From Varroa destructor (Eukaryota > Arthropoda > Arachnida > Mesostigmata > Varroidae), in assembly GCF_002443255.2 (NCBI RefSeq), contig NW_019211454.1:23078782-23142781 (forward strand): a stretch of 64,000 nucleotides of DNA, given 5' to 3'. Position 1 is the first letter of the stretch; each line of letters begins with the position of its first letter. Positions 38,296 through 51,238 of the stretch are shown here, one piece after another. The notes beneath the pieces are model-generated. The model worked only from the letters and a program-made list of their open reading frames with translations. It had not been told where the DNA came from and did not search any database. The translations under genes were made by a program, and so were the position numbers.

Positions 38296-38713
38296 GAATT
38301 GATATCAGGCCGTCGTAGTAGCAGCGGAGTAGCTTGGAAGTCCGGCTTTCGTTTCTACATTTGTTAGAAGCAATTACCTTATATTGAAGTAGTCATCATA
38401 CTTATACGTTAATATTGGTCTTGACTCTTTTAGGGGGCAGGACCGAATCACAAGGAACTCTTCACAGAAGACACGTGAGCTCACGATTTGGCAACGGCGG
38501 AAGTTATTCATTATGTCACTGCGGCAAACTAACATGTCTTTGAAAGCTGCTGTACTTTTAGGATCTCCTTCCAGGTGTCGTCGCCGTGCGTTATCATGCT
38601 TCGCTACGGTTAGCTATTTCTAGGTGAACTAATTTAACCGGACAGATTTTCGGAAAATGTTAGGACCTAGGTAGATGCACCTGCGACATTGCGCCAATGG
38701 CTCTGATTGATCC

Positions 38714-38786
38714 CCAAGGATGGTATCCTGAATGGTGATGACCTCGTGTAAAATTGAGACTTTATAGCTAACGTTAATTTGATCAC
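38714..38786 (-). repeat. Inverted repeat copy 2
   Basis: This is the partner of the copy at 38210-38295, in opposite orientation and without its 14-base insertion. The 418 bases between the copies show nothing recognisable. Confidence 0.85.
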
Positions 38787-41700
38787 TTAATGGAAATGTG
38801 CACAGTGAACAAAGAAATACTTTCATTTAATAAAGTGTAGTACTCGCAATGGAGACCAGTATATGCGTTTGACGAGAGTGATTGATATGCTCAATTGTCT
38901 ACTCGACTCCTAGCCTTTTCGCAAATCGATGGATACCACCTATTTTGATAACGTACCATGTTTAATAACAAAGTGTTACCATTCCATTTTTAAAGGATTT
39001 GTTTCTACATGTTAACTAACAGCCTAACATTATCATAACGAATATCCATCTCCTGCGTATCCTTTATTGCAGGACTGTTCTGCCAAGGACTATTAAGCAT
39101 TTCCGCGGAAGACACCGCGCATACCGTACACGATTATTGGTGCTTTCCTCACGGGCCTAAACATTGTCGGTACTATCGCTACGGTAGGCGATCCATAAAC
39201 TTGAAAGAAGCGCATAAACATGGGACCGGAGTATGACACACAGTTATACAGCAGAGGCTGTAAAAGTGTTGCGACGAAATCGACCGATTCCGAGCTGTCC
39301 GTGTGAGCCCCGTTACCCATGAACAGATGTCAAGTCTTGTGTATGTAAAACATGTCTGTACCCGAGGAGCTCCTCAGACGTTCACGCTAGCCTTAGAGGC
39401 AAAGTAAGAGCTCAACGCATATGGGGGACCTTTAAAGGGGAATGGGTTAAATCGTAAATAACTCTACTACATATTACCACTACCAAAACTACAACTTCAA
39501 CTGTTTCTACTATTCCAGTACCTTTAGCAGTCCCAGTTTTCGACCCGATTCGCCGTAGCCAAAGCCCACATTCAATCTGTAAGCAACATCTCGAAAATAC
39601 TCGCTCGGGGCAAGCCAACGAACACACGCGTACCGAATAGTAGATGATGTCAACGACATAAATGGTCACCTTTCACTTGGCGGCTTCTGGCGGCCCTCCT
39701 AGCAAAAGAGGGCGGTGGCGCTGCTGCTGCTGCTACAATGGGCGCTAGTCGACGCTTCACGCACACGGTGCGTCACAGAGGGGCCTTAACAGCGGCAGGG
39801 CAGCAAAAACAGTAGTGATACGGTGGTTGCTAGTGTTACGGGGAGAGCCGCTCCGCACAGCTCCCCCAGAGTCTCCTTGAAGGAACGGCGGCAATGGTCT
39901 CTTGAAAAAGACACGAGTCATAAAGGTGGACATCTCTATCAACATTGACCCTGGCCAAATTTTAAAACTTCCCGCCGTTGGCCCCCAGTAAGTGCTCTGG
40001 CAAGTAATAGGAAAAATGTTGCGTATTCTAACGACAGGTTTAACTAACAGTTTAGTTACATATGTAGCTACAACGGCTGCCCTCGCATCCACAGGCTCTA
40101 TCTGTGTCATGCATCGGTTAGGACTTGTTCGATCCTTATGATAGGAAGCTCAATCAATGACCATACGACGCGGGTAAATCGAAAGTCTTACTTGCGTGGT
40201 GTTGTCGATTCTTACTTCGGTGTTATAGCTGCGAGGACCGCGTACTGGAATTCTCAGTGTTGCTGCTATAGCTAGTAGTACGGGTCTATTGCTTAGTGGT
40301 AGCTGGCGGTGAGAATACGAATGGCCCTTAAGTGCCCGAGCGGACGGGACTTTATCCCTGAGAGTGACTGGTGACTCGTGTGCCCTTCCTACTTTATACA
40401 ATGTGTTCACTCCCAACGAGCACGCCTGTCTGCCTTTTATCCTCATTTAAGAAGCGGTAAAAGTAGCAGCTAACCGACCACCACAACAGCTGGGGGTCAT
40501 AGCATTTGCTCGGTGGGTCTTGTGCAAAAAGGAGGCTAAAGGGAGAAAGTGCAGCTGTACGGAAGGGGGTTATTGGGAGGTCATACGACGGGGTCCTCCG
40601 TGATGGCCCTTCAAATTGGTTGAAACACTCTTACTCATTTGCGATTGCTATTGTATGTACACATAACCTAATCCACTGATGTCGATTGGCTGTAAACCTA
40701 GTACCGTATGATCTGCTTGTTAGGTCAGTCTCAGGTAAGATCTTATACTAAGTAAATTTTCCTCTTAAAAGATTAATAGGCTTTACAATCGATGAAATTA
40801 TTTGTAAATAAATAAATTGTTATTATCGGTAAATGCATGCCTCTTTGGTTTGTTCGGTATTATCACGCGGGCGAAAAAAGCTGGTATTGGCAGGTATTCG
40901 TATAAGCTTCTGAGGGTGACTATTAACTGCCATAGTTAGCTAGCGAATCTTTATTGATCTCCGTAAAAACAAATCTCATCAAGATACATACTGTTTTTGT
41001 ACTGCGTGTTTGTACAAAATGTTTCTTTGTTAAATGTGCTTTGATGTCTTGGCTCCATCCCAATGAAAAGACTCTGATCCTATTAAATGCAAAAAAAGTT
41101 TAAAAAAGAACAACTTCTGTAGTGCCAATATGGCAATGTAGCGAAGTAAAGCTCTAGGTTAGATTTCAGATGAGGCATTTTAACAACTATTTATTCTTAG
41201 TGGCCATAAGCTGTCTATTGCGTTGCGTAACGGAATTACGTAAAAAAAGCGTTAACTAACGTAATATCTACACCCAGGACAAAACTGGTTTCATAAGCGT
41301 TAGGCCAAACATTGGTCGTTTGCCAATTATGACAAAATTAGCTTAAAGTACTCTACGTTGCTGCGGGGTAGGGACTTAACGAAAAAAGGATATTCAACAA
41401 AAACATGTCCGTCGAATTCGAATTCTGGAGCTACAATTGGCATGCATTTCCACGGTGGCTCATACAGTAGTTCATAGTGGATGTTATGTTAATTTTCTAT
41501 AATAAAAATATGTCAACCTGCATTGGGGCTGTGGGATGCCCCCGGCCAGCAGACTAAATACAAGCAGTGCTTGAATTGTGTGTACCTATCATGGTCAAGT
41601 CTATGACCAGCGTAAACTATTTCCACAAAGGAATACAAGATTCACTTTCGTACACTCCAGAATACGTCTGTTTTCAGCTATAGGAGCGTAGATAATTTAG

Positions 41701-44700
41701 GGCCATATACACTGAATGTTGTTGGCTGTTGGGTTCACACATTTCCTCATTCTCTCACAGCGTACGTACGTATCTAACTTCATTTAATTCAGCCGAACGT
41801 CGAGGCAACAACACATTGGGCCCAAGCAGCAACAACGCTTGGTTAGATTACAGTCGGGTGCTACCGCTTCTATTGAGCAACTTTGTTAAGTTTCAACTTT
41901 CTGCTGTGCAGAGGCGACTGCTCTTAGTTTTTTACGCGTTTTTGCGCGACTATACTTAATTTCATTGTGCTTGCCCTGGGAGAAGCTCTCTGTAGTCGAA
42001 GCAATTCATAAACAGTCAGTTGGTAGGTTCGGTGTAGGCAGTCAGCACTCTATCGAACGTAGAGGAAAATGGCGGTGTCCTCTGGGGGTGAAACTACCGT
42101 TCGTCTGCTCTTCCAGCTCTGTTCCGCGTATGCGTGTCTTCGTCCTCCGCCTTGTGCTTTTAACAGTTGGCTACATTTTGCGTAGTTCGATGCGAAGTAC
42201 GGACATGTGCGCATGTGCAAGACACCCCCTGCTTTTGTGCAACGCCTGTTATTATAGCGGGTACGCGACCGCTCCCAGAGGACGCGCAAAGGTACCCGGA
42301 GCGCGCTCAAGTTAGCGAGCCAGGTCAGGTCAATTGACTGGTCTGTTCTCCGTAGCTGCTGTCTGCTTCGGCAGCTCCGAACTACCCTATATCCATACTT
42401 AACATATATAGACTCGCACCTCTGCCATTGTGGTGAGTCAGGCTCACAGATGGCCAGCAGTAGCTGACTATCGCAATAGTCGGCTCAATTGTCGACATTG
42501 AACGATATTGACGGAGAACGCTCGACGAAGTCCGTTATTGGCATCGTCTAGGCGTGGCCATGTGACTACTTAAGTAAGTGTATGTCTGCTTGCTCTTTAA
42601 TTTGCTAAGTGCCCAGTACGATTATTCAGCAGGTCAGTTGAAGGACGGCATGTGGTGTCCTGTTTGCATAGAGCGCTCGTGGGTATGGATATCCTATTGG
42701 AGATGGGAAAGCTAATTTTTGGCCACACGGCCTGTTTCTGCTTGACGATCCGAACCGCCGCTATCACGAACCTCACAAATACATTTCAAACGTTCCGTAC
42801 TAATTGAAATACATGAGAGGACACAAACAAACCCAACTATGTTTGTTACAATTCCCCTTAAGTTTCTACAAGTTGAATCGCATTCTTTTTAACCAACAAA
42901 CCTAATAAACGATAATCTTCATTCTTAGAGAGAGAACAATTTCAGAGTTTACTGAAAATTCAAGTTGTACAAATCATAAGTACGTTCGAGAAAGGGTCTT
43001 CATGGCCTCGACAATTATCTCTCCCTTCCAGAGCGTTTTTACATTATTGTATGCTACATTTCTGTAGACTAATCAGCCAATGATTATACCTAATATGGAA
43101 TCATATTTAATCAATGAGTGTAAACAATCACAATGTCCCAGTGCACTGCTAATACGACCTAAAATTATTAGCTTTAGCTTAATACTTCTATGACAAACGT
43201 CACTTTCGGCATTAAATTCGTACTCATGTACCGTTTAGATAAGGTGAAGGTAACAACATAACTCATTTGGATACGAATGAAGGTCTGTCCAATATAGATA
43301 GTGGCCAAACGCTGGATGGCCCCATGTTGAACGTGAGGCCGCCGCGTCATTCCCGACACGCGGCGGGCAAACCTGTTTCAACCTGTCGGAGTATTCTGTC
43401 TTATTTTCGGTACCAGCCCTAAAACCACTGTTGCCTCCAGCCACTTGCTCGAGCCTCTGAGTGTAGCAAATGATTCTTAATAGCGAAAACCAATTGCTGG
43501 TAAATATGTATGTATAGAAAGAGAGAAGGCGACAAATAATTACGCCGCGCGCGTGGCTGCCATCAGGTCTAAATACAGCTTTCTATTGACAGAAACTTTC
43601 TGCATACGTGAAAAGAAAGATAGAACGTGCAGAAACGCATAGCGGACAAATTGATTATACGGATTTATTCCTGAATCCTAAGAGGTTATTTAACGTGGCA
43701 TCGAGAGGATACGTACAAAACACCAGTGAACTTTGCCCTCGACAGTCACTCGGTCATTTTTTTCATCATGGCGGGCCGGGCCTACCACTGCGTATCGGCT
43801 TGTTCATAAAGCGAAGTGAGCGCAACAGCCATTCAAGGGTCTAACGATTCATTCAGCTTCAACTATAATACCTTTCACATGGACTTCGCGTACGTTCATC
43901 AACAATTCGACCATAAATGTGAAACATCAAAAAGTCCAAGCAGTAGTAAACCTACTTGCTCACGTAAAAAGGTAAGTGCAAGGTTAGCTAAGACTGGTGC
44001 CGAATTCGATGCCTGACATTAACAGGGTCGACCATCCCAGTCAAAAGATAGAAAATGTTTTTTGCTTCTGATCAGGTTTAGGCGAGCAGGAATTGTCTGC
44101 ACTGCAGGCAACCCCTTTAATATAAATTGAGACTTAAATCAGTTTAAATGTTGCTAAACATGATAGGTAAATGTACGCCTCGAACTCTGCATTCAAACAT
44201 GTACAACTAGAAAGAGTAATTTTCTCATAAGCTATATTTGCTAAACAATATGTCCATGTTACTTTTGGCTCAGAGTAAGCTTTGCATAAAGGTGTAATTT
44301 GACAATACTGCTAGCTAAGTTGGTTTCTTTAAAGGCCCCAATTGTGACGCAAAAGAACGTATAGTTGGTTAACCGTAAGCTACAACTCATCATCAAACGA
44401 TCAAATATAAATGGACACTAACGGTAAGCGTATGCCGCTTTTACTTACGAACTTACCTTTGAAGTTAGTCTTCTCTGTTTGACATCGTACTAGAGCGCAT
44501 TCTAGGTCTAGAAAGTCGTTATGCATATAAAGATGACGTTAGACGAAATAGACGGGAACGCAACAAAGGAAGTACGTAATGCACGTTTATCGAGTAGGCG
44601 ACGATCACATGAACATGTCGTCGTATAAATAAGTTAGTTATTGAAGGGTATACGTGCGTGCACGTGTATACACATACAGATGATTTTAGCACCAAATTAT

Positions 44701-45879
44701 ATATGTGCTCAGGTATTGCGCTTTGATTTGGTTCATGAGCCTACTAGCCAGAAGCAACTTTATTCGAACGGCCTTAACCATCATATTAGTTCATTAGAAG
44801 CGTTTTCCGGCGTCAAAAGTGCACAGAAATTGACCCCTGTAAAACCGCTATTTTTTAATTAGTATTTTTGCGCTTATTTGAGCGTGCCAAGTAGACGAGG
44901 TTCTCACTGCAGAGAGCGTTTCTGTTATACGCGTGAGCGCAAATGCATGTGAGTGAGGCCACAGATGGTCGGCTGTGACACGGAATGAGCGACACCTCAA
45001 GTCCCCGCTTAGTCCTCATGTCGTTGGAATGCTGCAAGTAGCTCTATAGCAGTAATAGGAGGTATTACGAGCGTGCTATCGTAGTGAGTAGAGAGCGAAG
45101 ACTGGCAGCTGACTGGCTGGCAGGCCAGTAAACAGGCCAGGGAGCAGGCAGGCAGAAATGTTCGTTGCAGGGCGTAGCCGGCACCGTGGCTCGATTCCTG
45201 CGGCCGGACAGCGATGCAGAGGCGGTGGCGCCGGCAAAGATGAAGAAGCTAATCTCATCAGTCGGCCTTTGCTGCGGCTTCGACAGACTACGCAACGGGT
45301 GTTGATAGGGGTGTTGCTACGGCAGAAACAGGGGAAGGCAGTAAGGGAGAGCCATCTCTGCGTCTTGCTGTGCTGACACTGGCAGGCGACGGGGGTGCGA
45401 TCACGGGAGGTGTTGGCTGGTCGGTGTATATGTCAGCCTCTGCCAACCTACAACAAGGATCTATATGGGGGGCGAGAATGAGGAACGATTAAGATTAAAG
45501 GCTAACACAGAGTCAGCCAGGCAGTGGAATGGCATCGGGGATAAATCAACAGAGAACCAACTGAAACTGGGTAAAACATGCGTAGCTATGGTAGTATAGC
45601 TGTCTCTTCCCCCAAACGATCAATGTCACTTTGTGAAATCCTTAAGCTTTCAAATAAAAGCTTAGTAGACAATTTTGAATTACTGCGTCACGTGAATATT
45701 CAAAGCAGCATTGTTACGTACGACCAAATTACATATCCTTATACAAATACAGGTATCTCTTATACATGTTTAGATTGTAATAATGAATTTTACTTTTTTC
45801 TGTATTCGGCGATAATTTATATGACTTTACTACTAAGTGGAATTCATCAGTCTTCGACCCTTGTGAAACGGGACGGCGG

Positions 45880-45881
<2 letters not shown>

Positions 45882-45912
<31 letters not shown>
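45882..45912. repeat. (AT)n microsatellite
   Basis: A pure AT dinucleotide run of about 31 bases. Confidence 0.97.
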
Positions 45913-45914
<2 letters not shown>

Positions 45915-48130
45915 TTATCATCCATTACGTTGTTGTAGTACGTATGTGAGCGCCCGCATTCAGATCTTCGTCAAGGTCATCTTATGAACAGATGTGTCTA
46001 TGTAAAATAGATGCTAGTAGTTTGCCATCGTTCGACGAAAAAACTCTAAGCGGCATCAGGTAATATAATGTGAGTATATTTGAATGTGTCTGTATAGATC
46101 ACCTGTATCGTCCAGCAGAGAAAGCACCGTTCTAGCATAGATATCGCAAAACAGTTGCCTCCACCATCGCCCGTCAGGATAAAAGGCTTAACTCAAATAA
46201 CTTTTCTTCATGTATGAAGGACGGCAAGCAAAAATGATAGTCTACATAAAAACAACATCCCTCTTGTACAAACTATGCCAGGCATAACGCCACCAACTTC
46301 CGGCAGGGAAGTGCCAATCCAACCGAGGACAGTTTCGATCCACACGTCGCTTCAGCGATGCCCTGATGAACCAGCCACATCCTGCCAAGATCCTGTACTG
46401 TCAGCCGCTTCTACAGGAAACGTGCTCACCTTGTCGCTAACAGAAGTTACATAGTATGCATCAGAGCGTATCTAGCTAAATCCCTAAATGCAAAAACAAA
46501 GCAGAATCCGCCCATATTGCTTGTCATGTAACGTATTAAAAAGCATTCGCCGTTAGTTTGAAATATTTATAATGTCTTGCTGCTATTTGCACCCGAATCT
46601 TGTTGAGGTCTGAGTAGCAGGAGTCGGGCAGCGACCGAAAGAAAGACAAAGTACGTCGAAGAAGCGATTGCGTCAAAAGGTGTTCAGTGAAGATAGATGT
46701 GAGCGTCTGCTGGCTTCTGCAATTTGCTATGCAGCTGATCTTCGTTGTAACTCTGGCTGATGTTCCATAGGCGGTTGGATGAAACATGGGATGAAGTCAC
46801 TGGAGCTACCACGGCCGGGAACTGAGGAAGATTACCTGGAAAACAGAAGATTCATCGATTTGATGGCAGGGAACGCGATTTGCTCTCTGTGTTTTGTCGC
46901 CCAACTGCCATCGTAGTAACATACAGTAGGAGATAAAAGAGGTTTGCTGCTACTTCCGCCGCCAGTCGTGCAGATGGCAAGAGTTTCATTTAACTAATGG
47001 GGGTTGATTCGTTTAATTAACAGACACCCCCCTTGTTCGATTTGTCTCCCTATTTTCTGCTATAGTCCTAGTGCAGTGGCGTCCTATCGACGAGCGAACA
47101 TCGCGCGACTACGTTAGTAACCTCCAAGTATCTCTATACACCCTTGACCGGACTGTTTGGCGTTTGTGTTCGCCCTGTATTTCAATTCTGTACTCGTCTT
47201 TTGACTGCTCGTTCAAGGTAGACACGAATGGCGGCATAAGGACACTTTGATACTAGTCAATCCTATCAGAGGAAAGACCCATAGAGCCCAACATCGACAG
47301 CCGAGCTCACAAAAAGACATTAAACGATGTTTCACAAAATTATTTGATACTTGTAAATACGAGATAATGTGATATCTATAAGTAAATAATGAATGCAGTA
47401 AATTTTTAAAGTTATTGGTATAAAAATAATATCGAAAAGGTAAAAATCTGAAACGAACACTATAGCTTAAGGCGTTCCAGTAGATGAACCAAGGTATAAC
47501 TATTTAGAGAACAAATGTGCCTTTGTGTGCTGCAAATACATATTCAGATATTTTATTTATTTGAGAGACTGCAATTATGACAGCGGTTGCGTTTTCGAAA
47601 GCAAAAAAAACCCTAGAAAACAATCTCTTCCACCATAATTATTATAGATACCTATAGTGCAAAGTTTTTTCGAGATTGTTTACCTCTTTTTTATTGTTTT
47701 TTTCTTGTTTTTACACAGCCAAGGGTAAAATGAATTGTACAGAAGGTTACCTTCGAAAGCGACCAAGCTTTCTGAATACCCTATAAGATATTCAGGGTAA
47801 ATACAAGTTCTGACGTCTCCAGACCGAACCCCAGATAGACAATTCACCCCTAAAACATCCTTATGATTCGATTACCCGGGATTGGCAATGTGTTTAAGGA
47901 ATGTCCCTGGGCAATAATACCTTTCTTTCTTATTAAACTTAAATGCTACGTCGTAAATATATCGAGCTCTTGACGGATAGTTTGATAATTAGCTACCGGA
48001 CCTATGCATAGCTTCAAGCCGAATGTAATAGATGTCTTTGCTTGTAATAATATGATCTTCAATAAGATATTCATTTTATCTCGAGCCTTTTGACGAGTGC
48101 GGTCGACAAACAAATGCTTTTCGGGGCTTT

Positions 48131-48133
<3 letters not shown>

Positions 48134-48173
<40 letters not shown>

Positions 48174-48185
48174 ATATATATATAC
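48134..48185. repeat. (AT)n microsatellite, nearly pure
   Basis: About 50 bases of AT dinucleotide, interrupted once by a C near 48172. Confidence 0.97.
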
Positions 48186-49944
48186 ATCTATTAGCCATAA
48201 ATATCAACCGCTGCTATAGCTTCAGTTGTAGACTGTACAGGCTGTAGTGCTTTTATAATTATTCTCTTCGTTTTTTTTTGAACTTTCATTCATTTAGTCA
48301 TTCGTTTGGGAGTGGAAGCGCCCACAAATGCACTCTTTAAGCGCCAAACGAGGGCAATCTTTTTTTCCTATTGAACGATAGTGTTTTGCGGCCAATACAA
48401 TCGGATTCCTTTCCAGATCGGCAGAGGCATTTTCTAACTTGTTCGTCTTTGGATCTTTCAGTTTCCTCTAGCTCCCTGTGGAGGAACTCTGACTCAGACG
48501 CCCCCGCCATCTCGGCCTAATGTCCCGAAAGACAGTGAACACTTTTTCAGAAAGCAGTCTAACGTCACAGGCTAGCTGCCGAGACCACACCTTTTCATCG
48601 CCATCAGCTTCAACGACCGATCGCAGAACAAACTCGTCCCGAAGAGAGCGGGGCCGACACGGAGTTATTCTTTCAGCACTTTTCTACTTCACTCCCGTTT
48701 TAGTATTGCGTCACACAAACAACGAGGCCAGCAGCAGCAGGGCAACGTACCACAAATACAGGCGACAAAAAGCACTTTTTTTACCTCACTAAAATAATAA
48801 TAATAACAGATAACTGAATTTAGACAAGCCGATAGCCGACTTCATTTGCAGTCCGGTGCCTATGTTACAGATAGTTACATACGATTAAGCGGCAACAATC
48901 ATGTGAGGGGATTTATCAGTCCAGCCAATTCTGGTGTTTCTCCTTAAAGAGAGAGATGAAACGGGAATATGGTTTTTGCCTTCTAGCTCTCAGGTAAAAC
49001 AAGGCCGCACTCTGATAGATTACGACAGCAAGACCACTTCTCCTAACTGGGATCGAAGGGATGCGTCTTACGGCTGAAGTTAGAAAGATCGAAGAAGTTA
49101 CCAACGCATAGTACGACCGTAGCCGCGCTGCTAAATAATATACGAAAACCTATGGTGATTTTTTTTTGGGGTAGAACGGGTAAAAGTGAAGAGGTGCTCT
49201 GAAAATGTTAGAAAACTCTTACAGGAACCTATAAAACGTGAATAATATGTTGTAAAAATTGGCCCCTTCAATCGATGTTTAGCCGATTGTTCACAGCGGT
49301 AACAACAGAACTTGAAAACTCAGTAGAAGTTCGTGCAAATCTCGTTAGTGACCAGCCAACCGCCCGGTGCTCATTATCAAGATATGGCCACACACAGTAC
49401 AAACCGTTATGTAAAGACGGGCGTAGATTGGTCAGCGGAAACTTTCAACTTGGCGAAACGTAAATATGTTGTAAAGGCCGTGTATTAAGTATTTTATAAG
49501 CAAGTATATAATGCATTCGTTCTGCACGGCCCCTTCCATTCTAAACTTACTGCCGCCTCAATGAGAAAAAAAATCTGGGTGAATCCCTTTCATCTTTTGT
49601 TCATACTCCTGATGAACTAATGACATGCAGAGATTTCGGAGGTTCAAACTGCGTTTTAATCGGTGAGAATAAATAGCGGGCATCAGGAAACGAGTGTACG
49701 AAGCGCCCCCTTGCACAAGGCTGAGTGCCCCCTTTAAAAACTTGGTCTTACAGCCAAATGATATGCTTCTAGCTATTGTGGCAAAAGAGAACATTTCTGC
49801 GTCTTAGCGACAAAAAAACGATATGTTTTCGGTATGATGCGTACAAATATTGTGCAGGCACACTGTGCAGGTGTAGCATAGATATTATTCTTCAAATAAT
49901 CCAATGCATACCATTACTATAAAATGTTTGTTTCTTTTTTCTGA

Positions 49945-49964
49945 CTGATAACGATCGTTATCAG
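49945..49964. repeat. Perfect 20-bp palindrome with two inverted GATA sites
   Basis: CTGATAACGATCGTTATCAG is its own reverse complement. It contains TGATAA on each strand, the GATA-factor type consensus, in inverted arrangement around CGATCG. It may be a chance palindrome, a dimeric protein-binding site or a small target motif. No gene next to it supports a regulatory reading. Confidence 0.9.
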
Positions 49965-50787
49965 ACGATGTTCAATCTGCTTTCTCTTTTGGTTTTCGAA
50001 ATAAATGGGCACCGATATATCAACCTAGCATATATGTATGTACAGCTGAATCTGCACAGTGTACACACTGTACAAATGCGGCCGCTCTAGCTCATACAAT
50101 TGCCATAGCCAGTGTGATCGTTACATACACAGCTGATGCTTGCTAAATACAAGTGCTGGATTTAGAAAATTAAAGGTTCGGTATAGCGGAAACGATGTCA
50201 AAAAACAAGGAGGGCCAGAAATAGCTGCGCGCAATCAAATTGTTGATTCACCATTATTCCTTGCCATATTTGCCCCATATGCCTGCTCTTCCTTCATCAA
50301 TATGTGTATAGCCAGTAAGTATTTATAATCCTCGAAATACTCAGATAGCACAACTCGATTTCCTTATCACATACTCAACTGAAGCTGCCTTTTTGTTGCA
50401 GGCTGTCCTGGACATTCTCCGGGGCGGGACAAACATGGTGTCCTAGACATCGTTCCTACCTGAACCAACAGTTGGTACTTCATTCATGAGAATAAAGACT
50501 GAAAAGCTCTACGATGTGAGCCAGCGGCCAACACAGAGCTCTTAGATCTTCAGTTAAGCCGAGGGCCGTTTCTGAGTGGGTCCTGATACTACGTAGTGGG
50601 TTAGTGCATTGGAGTGTTGACCCTTGAAGCGTCGTCGCATTCCCATAGCGTTATCACATGAATTGGCCTGGCTCCTGTTAATCAATCAGACATGGTGTTA
50701 TGCGTCATGTTTATTGGTCTTCGTGTCTTCACTTTTATCACAGTTATTGCATTCATTGATGTTGCCGAGGCTCTCGCCGCTGCTCTC

Positions 50788-50810
50788 GGGAGGGGGGCGG
50801 GGGGGGGGGG
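50788..50810 (+). repeat. G-rich run able to form a G-quadruplex
   Basis: GGG A GGGGGG C G(n): three G blocks, the last at least ten G long, so four G tracts are available in a very short space. Homopolymer length may be unreliable in the assembly. Confidence 0.85.
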
Positions 50811-51207
50811 TGCAACCGATATCGGTACTAGTGTGACCGATGTTTTGAAAAATGTCGCGTGCTTTGCTGAAAACCTGACACTAAGCTTGATTAACGTTCT
50901 TATATTGCACAGCCGCTACCTGTGACTCCCCTCACTTTACATAGAACTGCTCTAGAGGTAATGCGATTACATCGCACATGTGAAGATGTGTGTATATAAC
51001 ACACATACAACAATGAAAACTGGAAAGGATGCCGACATTTTGACTGGAACCATTTACATTATGCTGTGGTTCAACAAACCTAGCATTACGATAGCTACAT
51101 AAATCGAGTGACTTATGTTGTTATTACACCTAGTGTTATACACACAGATAGATTATTTTGATAGCGAAACCAACTAGCAATTTGCATAGTAAATAATTGG
51201 TTTATAT

Positions 51208-51238
51208 AGTATATATACATATATATATATATATATAA
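51208..51238. repeat. Imperfect (AT)n microsatellite
   Basis: An AT/TA dinucleotide run with one AC interruption. Confidence 0.9.

Larger units (their letters stand above)
38787..49944. other. No gene seen; GC-richer patches and AT microsatellites
   Basis: Less AT-rich patches with overlapping frames lie at 39.1-40.6, 41.7-42.4, 45.06-45.45, 46.3-47.3 and 48.4-48.8 kb. The longest frames are 45578-45949 (+), 123 codons and ending in Ile-Tyr read from (AT)n; 39757-40110 (-), 117 codons; and 41965-42315 (+), 116 codons. None is recognised. Bases 47.3-48.3 kb are very AT-rich. No RNA gene or transposase fragment was recognised. Confidence 0.4.

Noticed and set aside
39757..40110. GDSGG serine-protease-like motif in a 117-codon minus frame (near 39860-39876)
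   Set aside because: Only the five-residue word matches. There is no trypsin-like Cys pattern, no His or Asp motif nearby and no splice-supported partners, so it is a chance match.
45578..45949. 123-codon plus frame
   Set aside because: Its last part is Ile-Tyr repeats from (AT)n, the remainder is unrecognised, and nothing suggests a promoter or splice structure.
50078..50090. GCGGCCGCTCTAG, identical to a common cloning-vector polylinker word
   Set aside because: The flanking sequence does not continue as polylinker on either side. A 13-base chance match is more likely than vector contamination.
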